Positions 33,508 through 41,693 of a stretch of 64,000 nucleotides of DNA are shown in pieces; position 1 is the first letter of the stretch; each line of letters opens with the position of its first letter. This DNA comes from Sphingomonas sp. HF-S4 (GTDB lineage: Bacteria; Pseudomonadota; Alphaproteobacteria; Sphingomonadales; Sphingomonadaceae): NCBI RefSeq assembly GCF_032911445.1, contig NZ_JAWJEJ010000002.1:744001-808000 (forward strand), written 5' to 3'. Made by a program: the position numbers and the translations under genes. The notes below the pieces were generated by a model. The model had not been told where the DNA came from. It saw only the letters and a program-made list of their open reading frames with translations, and did no database searches.

Positions 33508-34416
33508 ATGTTGAAAGTCGTCCTCGATACCCGGCCAGGCTCGGGCTATCTCGATAGCGACGAGCGCTATCATTTTCCGGGCGGCCGCTACCTCAAGCAC
33601 GCTCTGCCGGCGCTCGGGCAATGGGTCGTGCTCTACGAGCCGCGGCGCGAAGGCGGGCGCGCAGCCTATGTCGCCGTGGCGCGACTCGCCGAGGTGACGC
33701 CCGATCCCGATCGGCCCGGCTATCATTTTGCGCGGCTCGTCGAGCGCTTGCCCTTCGACGCGCCCCTGCCGCTTCGGGGACCGGCCGGCTACCGTGAGGC
33801 CCTGCTGCGCGCCGTCGAGGATCCGCGAGCCGTCGGGCGCGCACTGCAGGGGCGGTCGATCCGGCCGCTGTCCGACGTGGACTTCGCCGGCATCGTCAGC
33901 GCCGGGCTAAGCGAGACGTTGGCGCTCGAAAATCGCCGTCGTCTCAATCTCGATCACATCGAGGATCCGGCCATCGCAGCGCTGCTCGACGGCCCGGAGA
34001 TCGCGCCGCGACTGGAGCGCGTGCTCGCCAGCCGGGTCGTGCGCGACGCGGCATTTCGCCGAGCGGTGCTCGACGCCTATGAGGACACTTGTGCGGCGAC
34101 CGGCATCCGCATCATCAATGGTGGTGGCCGCGCCGAGGCTCAGGCCGCGCATATCGTGCCGGTGGGCGATGGCGGTCCGGACGACGTTCAGAACGGCATC
34201 GCCTTGTCCGCGACGCTGCACTGGTTGTTCGATCGCCACCTGATCTCGATCGGCGAGGACTGGCGGCTGCTGATCTCGCACAACAAGGTACCGGCGGAAC
34301 TGCGGGGACTGATGGCCGGGCACGATCAGGCGATACGGCTGCCTCGCGACCGGGCCTTATGGCCAAGCCCGCGCTTCGTCGCACATCATCGCGAGCGTTT
34401 CGCCGCTGGCGGATGA
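33508..34416 (+). CDS. HNH endonuclease domain protein
   Basis: The 302-residue product has a C-terminal HNH_2-type nuclease: YEDTCAATGIRIINGGGRAE, then AQAAHIVPVGDGGPDDVQNG and ALSATLHWLFDRHLI. The catalytic His is in AHIVP, the Asn in QNGIAL and the last His in LHWLFDRH. The N-terminal domain (GSGYLDSDERYHFP, then WVVLYEPRREGGRAAYVAVA) resembles the modified-base or target-sensing domains fused to such nucleases. It diverges from the restriction endonuclease gene with 59 bp between them, which must hold both promoters. It may cut modified phage DNA or be an independent restriction enzyme. Confidence 0.85.
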   Translation: MLKVVLDTRPGSGYLDSDERYHFPGGRYLKHALPALGQWVVLYEPRREGGRAAYVAVARLAEVTPDPDRPGYHFARLVERLPFDAPLPLRGPAGYREALLRAVEDPRAVGRALQGRSIRPLSDVDFAGIVSAGLSETLALENRRRLNLDHIEDPAIAALLDGPEIAPRLERVLASRVVRDAAFRRAVLDAYEDTCAATGIRIINGGGRAEAQAAHIVPVGDGGPDDVQNGIALSATLHWLFDRHLISIGEDWRLLISHNKVPAELRGLMAGHDQAIRLPRDRALWPSPRFVAHHRERFAAGG

Positions 34417-34474
34417 CCGGGCCGGTCGTTGGGCGCCCGGAAGCCTAGGCGGTCGCGGTTAATCTCGGGGCGAC

Positions 34475-36004
34475 CTACTTTCCGGCAGCGAACCATGGCA
34501 GCAGCTCGCCCAGGCGATCGGTGAATGGATAGGAGCGAACCACGTCCTTTTGCGCCGCATGCGCCACCAGCAGCATCCATCCCTTCTTCTCGCCGGAGGC
34601 GATCTCCCGGCAGCCGTCGAGAAAGCTGGTGCCGGACCCGTTCTGCAGGGCAAACTCGACGTCGTCGATCTGACAGAAGGCGATGTCGCGCCGGTCTTCG
34701 GGCTCGATGCTACCCTCGGCGTCCGCGAGCGCGTTGGCTGCCTGGAGCACGTCAACTGCCTGCTTTAGCGCCATTGCAAGCCAGCTATCGGCGGTCACCA
34801 GGATCCCCTGGCAATCGGGGGCCACGCTCGGCGTGCCCGCGATGCCTATCCGGGCATGCGCGAAGAAGCGCCAGAGCTGGTAGATGCCCTTGGCCATCTC
34901 GTCGAAGCCCATGCTCGCCTCAAGCACCGGGTCGTCGCCAAATCGGGCCTCGAACGTCATGCGCTTCGCCTTGCACTCGATGGCGGCGACGACTGTGCCG
35001 CCTTCGGCGGAGATCAGCACGTCCGGCGTGCGAAAACTGGCCTTTTTGGGCCCGTAGGTCGTCTCCCGGCTGACATGGTAGGGAGCCATCATCGCCGTCA
35101 GATAGTCGTGCACATATTGCTCGAAGCGGCGGCCGATGTCGGTCCAAACGCCAGCTCCTCCACGCACGACATCGAGGTACAGGCCGGAAGTATAGCGGTA
35201 CATAACCAGCTCCGGTATCGGCGCGATCAGTCGCTCGCCGTCCGGACCGAAGGCCAGGATCGGGTAGCCACGCAGCAGGCTAGGTCGATACGCCGTATGG
35301 CGTCGCCCGGCGCGCATCGCGGCCGCGCTTTTCCTGGCGGTCGCGATCTCCAGGCTGAACCGCGCGAGCGCGGCATTTCGTTGCTCGAGCGTGATGCCCA
35401 GCTCCGAAAGATCGCGATCGCGGTCGATCACGGCGCCCCTGGTGAAGGCGCCGGAGAAATAGGCTCCCACCTTGACGAGCTGCGCGACGGAAATGCCAGC
35501 GTCCTCCGCGAAGAACTCTGCTGCCGAGCCCGACCCGTATAGGAACATCGACCGATAGAGGTTGGGCGCGTTCGCCACGCCGCGCTGCCAGTGAAATTGT
35601 CGCTGGGCTATGCGAGCCATCTCGTAGAGCACGTCATGCTTCTGGAGATATAGCCCATCTTCCGCGTTCTCGAGATCAATGAGATTGCTAAGAAGCAGCT
35701 GGAACACCGCGAAGCGATCGTGGCGCAGCACCCGCGTTTGCCCCGTGCCCAATCCCGGGCGCTTGCGCGTCGCCAGCAGCTCGTTGACCAGCGTCTCCAT
35801 CGACCAGGGTGGAATATAGTACGGCGAGCCCAGCTCCGCGCCGATCGCTTCGCGTGGAAAGTCGGGCAGGAGCTGGTATGGAGGCTTGCCTCCCGCTTGA
35901 TAGGCGCTGATCGCCGACATCGCCGCGATCATCGGCTCGTCGAGCGATCGTCCGAGATTTCGCTCCAGCTTGCGCCTGTAGATGTCGCGGCCGAGCGCGC
36001 TCAT
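34475..36004 (-). CDS. PD-(D/E)XK-like protein, last gene of the six-gene operon
   Basis: The 509-residue product is not recognised as a whole. Residues about 328-345 read TPDVLISAEGGTVVAAIECK, the D-x(n)-E-x-K core of PD-(D/E)XK nucleases, preceded by a possible catalytic Glu in SRETTYGPK. The N-terminal half is mostly helical. It starts one base after the stop of the HEPN-like gene, so translation is likely coupled. It closes the operon and converges with the HNH gene (58 bp between stops). A nuclease effector triggered by the operon's ATPases is a reasonable guess. Confidence 0.6.
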   Translation of the reverse strand: MSALGRDIYRRKLERNLGRSLDEPMIAAMSAISAYQAGGKPPYQLLPDFPREAIGAELGSPYYIPPWSMETLVNELLATRKRPGLGTGQTRVLRHDRFAVFQLLLSNLIDLENAEDGLYLQKHDVLYEMARIAQRQFHWQRGVANAPNLYRSMFLYGSGSAAEFFAEDAGISVAQLVKVGAYFSGAFTRGAVIDRDRDLSELGITLEQRNAALARFSLEIATARKSAAAMRAGRRHTAYRPSLLRGYPILAFGPDGERLIAPIPELVMYRYTSGLYLDVVRGGAGVWTDIGRRFEQYVHDYLTAMMAPYHVSRETTYGPKKASFRTPDVLISAEGGTVVAAIECKAKRMTFEARFGDDPVLEASMGFDEMAKGIYQLWRFFAHARIGIAGTPSVAPDCQGILVTADSWLAMALKQAVDVLQAANALADAEGSIEPEDRRDIAFCQIDDVEFALQNGSGTSFLDGCREIASGEKKGWMLLVAHAAQKDVVRSYPFTDRLGELLPWFAAGK

Positions 36005-36005
36005 G

Positions 36006-36557
36006 TCACCCTCGGCTCTCGCGGTCCGGTTCGATATTTACATGCCGGAAGGCGTCGGCAAAAGCGTCCTGAAGTCCCTCTGAAGGCATCGAAAGAAAGG
36101 CGCAGGCGATCGGCGCGAACGCCTCGATCGCCTCGATGGGATCACGAAACTCCTCGCCCTGACGTGCTACCTCCAGGACCGCATAGACCGCGCGCAGATC
36201 GGCGCGGCGGACCTGATAGTCTAGGCTATGGCCAAACTTGTTCCGCACGCCGTTCAGCTGTTTGATGCCGGGTTTCACGAAAGCGGCGCTATCGCCGCTA
36301 TTGGGAAGTAAGGCGACTTTTTGGGCGAAGGTAAGCCGGGCATCACCGATGTCGTCGACGTCGAGGCTTTGCTCAAGATAGGTCGTGAGGAAATTCTCGA
36401 CGATGAGATGCGTACGCAAGACTCGCCCGATGGGATCATGGTCTGTCTCGGCGAGTTCCAGGAATTTACGGTTCGCACGCTCGAATTCTTCCTCGACCTC
36501 TTCCCAATGGGGCTCGAGAATAGCAAGAATGCGATCGATGCCGTGGATGTCGCGCAT
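36006..36557 (-). CDS. HEPN-like protein in the six-gene operon
   Basis: The 183-residue all-helical protein has RTHLIVENFLTTYLEQSL near 48-65 and LNGVRNKFGH ending at residue 110. That gives an R-N-x3-H motif, as in HEPN and related helical RNases. The first helix (HWEEVEEEFERANRKFLELA) is strongly charged. It sits 50 bp after the DUF3800 gene and 1 bp before the next one. Either an RNase toxin or a structural partner of the nearby ATPases would fit. Confidence 0.65.
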   Translation of the reverse strand: MRDIHGIDRILAILEPHWEEVEEEFERANRKFLELAETDHDPIGRVLRTHLIVENFLTTYLEQSLDVDDIGDARLTFAQKVALLPNSGDSAAFVKPGIKQLNGVRNKFGHSLDYQVRRADLRAVYAVLEVARQGEEFRDPIEAIEAFAPIACAFLSMPSEGLQDAFADAFRHVNIEPDRESRG

Positions 36558-36607
36558 TGTCGAAATCTCCTGAGCGCGCAGCGCGCCTTCTTCTCAAAGG
36601 GGTGGCT

Positions 36608-37801
36608 TCATTTCTCAGGCTGAACGCCGCGAGAAGTGGCGTCGTCCATGTGCGGTAGCGACTTCTGCTCGGCATAGCCGAGCACCCGGCCGCCTCGGAT
36701 CGCCTCCATCTCGTCGATCAGCCGCTGTGCCTTCGCCATCTGGCCGGGAGGCGGGTCGTTCGCGATCATCCAGCCGAAATTGCGGTCCATGGCATCGCCC
36801 ACGCCGTCGAACGAGAAGTCGGATTCGGCCGATTTCTTGCGCATCCAGTTGAGCAGCCGCCAGCTCTGGCTCCCAAGCGGCTGCCCGGCGAGCGCACGAT
36901 TGTGCAGCCACAGCAGCAGGTCTGCCACCTGGATGCCCGGACTGCGTGACGATTCGACCATCTCGAGCCGGCTGCCATAGCCTTTTTGCATCACGAACTT
37001 CTCGCCGAGCGTGACCTCGACGGCCTCCGGCGAGGCGGTGGAGAAATATTCGTGCCAGAAGGCGAGGGCCTTCGCGAACTCGTCCTGCTCGTCGTGTCGG
37101 ATCAGGTCGATCGAGGCGCCCCAGCTCCGCGCCTGTGCCTCGATCCCGTCCATCAAATTGCCGAAGCCGACCGTGTTGGGCATGTGGCCCTGCCGGCCCA
37201 GCTTGCCGGCGCTATGGAAGTAGATGGCCTCGGGATTGTCGCGCGCCCACCGCATCACATTGCCGACAATCTCCGCCATCCGCTTGTCCGGCTGCGCGCT
37301 GGCAAGCGCTGCGACCTCGTCGCAGAACTCGACCAGTCCCTGCTCGGCAGCCCGGGCGCCTTTCGCCATCATCGCGTCCCAGAACCGCCTCGCAAGCGCG
37401 TCGGGGATAAGCTCGGCGAGATTGAACACCATCCAGAGGCGCAGCGGCCGGATACGGTAGATGTGCGCATAGGCGGCAAGATTCTCGCCATGGTCGAACA
37501 GAGCGTCGAAGATCTTGGTGGCGAGAAGATAGCGCTTCTCGACATGCGCGACGGCGAAGCGCGCACGGGCGCTCTTTAGTATCGAAAAGAGCCTAGCGGC
37601 GATCGTCTCTACACCTGCCTGCCCAAGCTCGCAGGCGTGCAGCTCCGTCGCTCCGATGTCCGCAAGAAGCGCGGCCATGTCGGCCGTCTTGACCACGTCA
37701 AAGTCGTCAAGCGTCAGAACCGCCAGCGTCGAGAACACTGGCTGGGCCGGATCGAACAGATTCTTGCCCGTGTTGCCGGCTTCGTCGACATAGGCGAACA
37801 T
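36608..37801 (-). CDS. DUF3800 domain protein in the six-gene operon
   Basis: The 397-residue product begins MFAYVDEAGNTGKNLFDPAQ, the N-terminal strand with conserved Asp-Glu of DUF3800, a predicted RNase H-like fold. It later has RSPGIQVADLLLWLHNRALA near 290, the other conserved block of the family. Such proteins are common in defence islands and are suspected nucleases, but their biochemistry is little known. The gene lies 32 bp after the STAND/TPR gene. Confidence 0.85.
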   Translation of the reverse strand: MFAYVDEAGNTGKNLFDPAQPVFSTLAVLTLDDFDVVKTADMAALLADIGATELHACELGQAGVETIAARLFSILKSARARFAVAHVEKRYLLATKIFDALFDHGENLAAYAHIYRIRPLRLWMVFNLAELIPDALARRFWDAMMAKGARAAEQGLVEFCDEVAALASAQPDKRMAEIVGNVMRWARDNPEAIYFHSAGKLGRQGHMPNTVGFGNLMDGIEAQARSWGASIDLIRHDEQDEFAKALAFWHEYFSTASPEAVEVTLGEKFVMQKGYGSRLEMVESSRSPGIQVADLLLWLHNRALAGQPLGSQSWRLLNWMRKKSAESDFSFDGVGDAMDRNFGWMIANDPPPGQMAKAQRLIDEMEAIRGGRVLGYAEQKSLPHMDDATSRGVQPEK

Positions 37802-37833
37802 CTGTAGGTCTCCTCGTCTCGCGCGGTTGCTGC

Positions 37834-40434
37834 TTACTGGTTCCGGCGCCGGCGACGCTCGGCGATCACCGCCAGGATCACGCGCACGGCATCGCCGATA
37901 TCGGGATCTGCCTGCTCGATCAGCGCCTCGTCACCTTCCGCCTCGATCACCTCGGCCGCCAGTTCGAAGGCCTGCTGGCGCACCCCCGACAGGCCGTCGG
38001 GCAAGCGCACGCATGCATCGGTCAGATCGCGCAGAAGCCCCGGCGCCGCGCCCTGCTCCAGTAGTCCGCTCAGCAGATAGGTCGCGCCGTCCGAGAGATA
38101 CCGCCGGTTCGCACGGGCGGTGAGGCCTTCGATGATCCGCATGCCGAGCGCGTAGGCGGCGGCACGCCCCAGCTCCTTGGCCTCGCCGGCGAGAGTAGCG
38201 CCGGCCTGGGTGAGCACCGCTTCCGCCAGCCGCCGCAGGTCGGGGACCGGATGCTCGTCGATCGGCATCCAGAGACCTTCGGCATCGCCTGCCCGCACCT
38301 GCAGCGCAGCGAAATGCCCGGCGATCCACACGACCTGCCCTTGCAGGTCTGCATGTCGCGCCAGCTCGAACGCGGTCTTGGCGGATTCGGTCGCGGCCGC
38401 AAGATCGCGCTTCGCGGCATAGTCGAGCGCAAGCGCGTGGTAGGCGCGTACCTGCTGCCGGGTGTCTCCCAGTTCCTGCCACAGCGCTAGCGCCGCGCGA
38501 TCCTCGGCGAGCGCGAGGTCGTAATCCTCGAGCTGGCGCGCCGATGCCGCGATCCAGCCGTGGTTGAGCGCGATGTTGAGCGCTTTACCGGGCAAGGTGT
38601 CGAACAGTCCGATTGCCTGCCGATGCTTGTCGATGGCGTCGCGGAACCTGCCGGCCAGGCAATGGGCGAGGCCGAGGCCTCCCAGAACCCAGGCCTGGGC
38701 AGGGACCTCGCCCAGCCCCTTCCAGATGGCCGCGGCAGTCGTATAAGCAGCGACCGCTTCCTCCGGTTGCCCGAGCCGACGCGCGCATTCGCCGACCTCG
38801 CCCCAAAGCGAAGCGATCCGGTCCGATGGGCCGTTGTCGCCGAGTACGGCGATCGCCTGCTGCGCATAGTGCAGTGCGTCGTCGAACTGCATGGCGCGTC
38901 GATAGTCCTGGGCGAGCTGGTTCATTACCCAGGCGATATGGGCGGTGGCGCCTTCGTTCTCCCAGAAAGCGAGCGCGGCGCGATGCGCGTCGATAGCGCG
39001 GGCATAGTGGCGAAGCCGCGAGGCGGCGACGCCGATCTGGCCCTGGAGCAAGGCGGCGCCGCGCAGGTCGCCGGCCGCCTGCGCGGGGATCAAGGCGCGC
39101 CCGAGATGCACGAGAGCGGCTTCGTGATCGTGGTTCATTCCCGCCGTGAGGCCGGCAAGCGCATCCTGGTTGCGCGACTCGCGCGCCCATAATCCCAGAT
39201 CGCTGGTGTCGGTGGCGAGAAAGGCACGGCAAAACTCGGCCGCTTCCTCGCTGCGTCCCTGCTCCAGCAATCGGATCGCCTGCCGCCGATTCTCCTCGGC
39301 GCTGAAGAATCCGTCCAGCAACTCGGCCATGCCGGCGAGCGGGGTGTAGCTGTCATGGAGAAGGTGCCGCTTGCGATAATATTGGACGAACAGCCGATCC
39401 GCGACCTTGTAGAGCGAATCGCGGCCGCCGGTCCTTCGCTTGCCCAAGACGATCTGGCGCTCGCGCAGCCAGGCGAAATGCTGCGCGATCCGGTTCTGCG
39501 TCGTGCCAACCCGTACTGCGAGATCGCTTTGGGAACAGGGCTCGCCCTGGCGGATGAGCGCGTCGAATAAAGTCTTCGTGCGCATCGGCATCTGGTCGAT
39601 AAGCGCCTGATAATAGGGGGTCAGGTCGTCGACGAGCTTGTCCAGAAGCTCGGCCGCTGTGAGCGGGTCGCTCTCGAGCAGCAGATTGGCGAGCGCCACC
39701 GCCATGCGCGGTGCGCCGCCGGTGAAGCTCGCGAGCGCGCGCACCTTGGCCAGATCGAGGTCGAGATCGGTCTTGCCCTCGAGCGCGGCGCGGCGCTCGA
39801 AATAGAGAATGTGGTCGGCCTCGGTCCAGGGATCGAGCGCGAACTTCGCGAAGGCATGGAACAGGCGCTGCTCATAGTCCTGATCGACCTTGTCGGATAC
39901 CGAGGTTGCGAGCAGCGCGAGGCGCTGGCTCTCGGCGAGCAAGGCCCGCAAGCGTGATTGATCGACGGGATCGTGGAACACATTGGCGATGAGCTCGTCG
40001 AAATTCTCCACGACGACGATCGCGATCGCGCCCGTTGGCACGGTATCGATCGCCGCTTCCAGCTCTACCAGCGCTTCGCCCCAGGCTTCCGGAGGGTCGT
40101 CGAGGAAAAGCCCAGTGACGCTCGAGGCCGGCTTGCCCAGGAGCGCGCGGGCGATCTCACGCAGGAAGCTCGACGGAGTAGAGACGTTGCGCTGCTCCTC
40201 CGGCAGGACGAAGACCCGGGCGGGCAGCTCCTTGTCCCGGACGCCCAGCTCGATCGCGCGGGCGAAGAACGACTTCCCGAACCCGCGCGGCGCGCTGATC
40301 AACGCGTGCTGGCGGGTGCCTTCGCCGTTGATCAGCGTCTCGATGACGGCTTCGATCAGCAGATCGCGGCCGGTCGACAGCAGGCGCACCTGGGCGTCGC
40401 TCATCGCGTGCGGGTTGAAGCGCGATATGTCCAT
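37834..40434 (-). CDS. STAND-like ATPase with TPR sensor
   Basis: The 866-residue protein has an N-terminal ATPase: Walker A SAPRGFGKS (48-55 region), a hydrophobic strand IAIVVVENFDEL near 137-148 as Walker B, and FTGGAPRMAVALANLLL as the sensor helix. A winged helix follows (QSDLAVRVGTTQNRIAQHFA). Residues about 430-800 are tetratricopeptide repeats (DALHYAQQAIAVLGDN, then AVAAYTTAAAIWKGLGEVP). STAND proteins with superhelical repeats detect a phage product and oligomerise into an active complex. Its start overlaps the stop of the previous ATPase gene as TGATG, so the two ATPases are probably made in fixed ratio. Confidence 0.8.
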   Translation of the reverse strand: MDISRFNPHAMSDAQVRLLSTGRDLLIEAVIETLINGEGTRQHALISAPRGFGKSFFARAIELGVRDKELPARVFVLPEEQRNVSTPSSFLREIARALLGKPASSVTGLFLDDPPEAWGEALVELEAAIDTVPTGAIAIVVVENFDELIANVFHDPVDQSRLRALLAESQRLALLATSVSDKVDQDYEQRLFHAFAKFALDPWTEADHILYFERRAALEGKTDLDLDLAKVRALASFTGGAPRMAVALANLLLESDPLTAAELLDKLVDDLTPYYQALIDQMPMRTKTLFDALIRQGEPCSQSDLAVRVGTTQNRIAQHFAWLRERQIVLGKRRTGGRDSLYKVADRLFVQYYRKRHLLHDSYTPLAGMAELLDGFFSAEENRRQAIRLLEQGRSEEAAEFCRAFLATDTSDLGLWARESRNQDALAGLTAGMNHDHEAALVHLGRALIPAQAAGDLRGAALLQGQIGVAASRLRHYARAIDAHRAALAFWENEGATAHIAWVMNQLAQDYRRAMQFDDALHYAQQAIAVLGDNGPSDRIASLWGEVGECARRLGQPEEAVAAYTTAAAIWKGLGEVPAQAWVLGGLGLAHCLAGRFRDAIDKHRQAIGLFDTLPGKALNIALNHGWIAASARQLEDYDLALAEDRAALALWQELGDTRQQVRAYHALALDYAAKRDLAAATESAKTAFELARHADLQGQVVWIAGHFAALQVRAGDAEGLWMPIDEHPVPDLRRLAEAVLTQAGATLAGEAKELGRAAAYALGMRIIEGLTARANRRYLSDGATYLLSGLLEQGAAPGLLRDLTDACVRLPDGLSGVRQQAFELAAEVIEAEGDEALIEQADPDIGDAVRVILAVIAERRRRRNQ

Positions 40435-41633
40435 CAGATGCCTCCGCGTGCCGCGCGCCAGGTTTTGAGCAGGTTCTGGACAAGCCGATAGCCGCCGGTG
40501 CGTGGGTCACCGCGCACGAACTCCGCTAGCTCGAGCCGTCGCTTGACCGCGAGCGAGTCCTGTCCGAGCGGCTCGCAGAGCGCATCGATCGCGGCATTGC
40601 TGATCTTGCCATGCACATCCTTCGCCATCGCGTTGAGCACCGCCTCGGCGGCACCACGAATGCCCGGCTCGAACCGGCGCGCCAGCCGCTCGTCGAACTG
40701 CTGATAGAAGGTCGCGAACAGCTGCTGCTGCAGGCTGTTCTCCGCGACGTCGGCGATCTGCTCCGGCGTCGAGCTGCCGCTTGCGCGAAGCTGATTCATC
40801 GCGGTCTGGATGAAGAACGGGAAATGGTCGGGAAGCTCGGCAAGCAGCGCCGCCGTGGACGCCGGCGTCCAGCCTGTCAGCTTGGCGATTCCCGCGAGTT
40901 GGACGACCAGCGCCTCGGCCTCGAGCTGCGCCAGCGGCTGCAGGTTGACATGCTGGAGATCGTTTATGACGAGACCCTCGATCTCGAGGTCCTCAAGGAA
41001 CAGCTGGATGCTCACCGACCCGGCGATCGCCATGGTAAGGCCGGCATTGCGCCATGCGCGCAGCGTTGCCAAGACGATCCGGATATCGTCGACATTCTTG
41101 TTCTGGCGATGCATGTTCTCGAGAAAGAATGGCAGCTCGTCGATTAGCAGGATGATGCGGTTGCCCTGCGCGAGCTGCTCGCGCGCCAGGCGCTCGACGC
41201 TTTCCTTCAGCGGCTCCCAATATTCGCGCACGCTCGCATCGAGTTCGAGGCCGCCTTCGATCCCGCCGCCGCCGGCCGAAACCTTGCGCACCCGCCGCTG
41301 GACCGCATCCGCGATACGGCCGGGAATGAGGCGTGCGGCGTCCCACTGCTTGCGCAGCCACTGGACCCGATCGGCAGGAAGCGCGCGCAGGAAGCCCGAG
41401 AAGAACTCGCTCAGCGACTTCATGTCCTGGACGTCGAGATAGATTGGTGTCGTCGCAGGCGTCTCCGCCAGCACGCGCGCGGTCTCGACGAGAAGTGAAC
41501 TCTTTCCGATCCGGCGCCAGCCCTTCACGAGCAAGCTCGTGCCGTCGGTCAGGGACTGTGTCGCAAGCGCGATCTCTGTCGAGCGGAACTTGAAGTCCGC
41601 TCCGCTCACCGGGGGTCCGGCAATAATGCGCAT
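40434..41633 (-). CDS. AAA ATPase, Orc/Cdc6-STAND-like
   Basis: The 399-residue product has Walker A GWRRIGKSS at 38-46, Walker B RIILLIDELPFFLEN and a winged-helix C-terminal region (ISNAAIDALCEPLGQDSLAV). The layout resembles archaeal-type and STAND AAA proteins. I placed the start at 41633 because aaggagg lies 6 nt before it; the longer frame from 41651 would read through that ribosome site. The upstream 60 bp carries the GATATC array. The stop overlaps the start of the next gene. Confidence 0.82.
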   Translation of the reverse strand: MRIIAGPPVSGADFKFRSTEIALATQSLTDGTSLLVKGWRRIGKSSLLVETARVLAETPATTPIYLDVQDMKSLSEFFSGFLRALPADRVQWLRKQWDAARLIPGRIADAVQRRVRKVSAGGGGIEGGLELDASVREYWEPLKESVERLAREQLAQGNRIILLIDELPFFLENMHRQNKNVDDIRIVLATLRAWRNAGLTMAIAGSVSIQLFLEDLEIEGLVINDLQHVNLQPLAQLEAEALVVQLAGIAKLTGWTPASTAALLAELPDHFPFFIQTAMNQLRASGSSTPEQIADVAENSLQQQLFATFYQQFDERLARRFEPGIRGAAEAVLNAMAKDVHGKISNAAIDALCEPLGQDSLAVKRRLELAEFVRGDPRTGGYRLVQNLLKTWRAARGGI

Positions 41634-41651
41634 ATCGTGCCTCCTTGACAT

Positions 41652-41693
41652 CTTGATATCAGAATATTTGATATCGTCAATCCAGATATCAAG
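41652..41693. promoter_or_regulatory. Three GATATC motifs at 15-bp spacing, putative operator
   Basis: GATATC occurs at 41655, 41670 and 41685, so each starts exactly 15 bp after the last. The outer two extend into an inverted pair (cttgatatc at 41652-41660 and gatatcaag at 41685-41693). The array lies between the helicase-nuclease gene and the AAA ATPase gene, overlapping the helicase stop codon and ending about 20 bp upstream of the ATPase start. It is well placed to hold an internal, regulated promoter for the last five genes. Confidence 0.55.
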
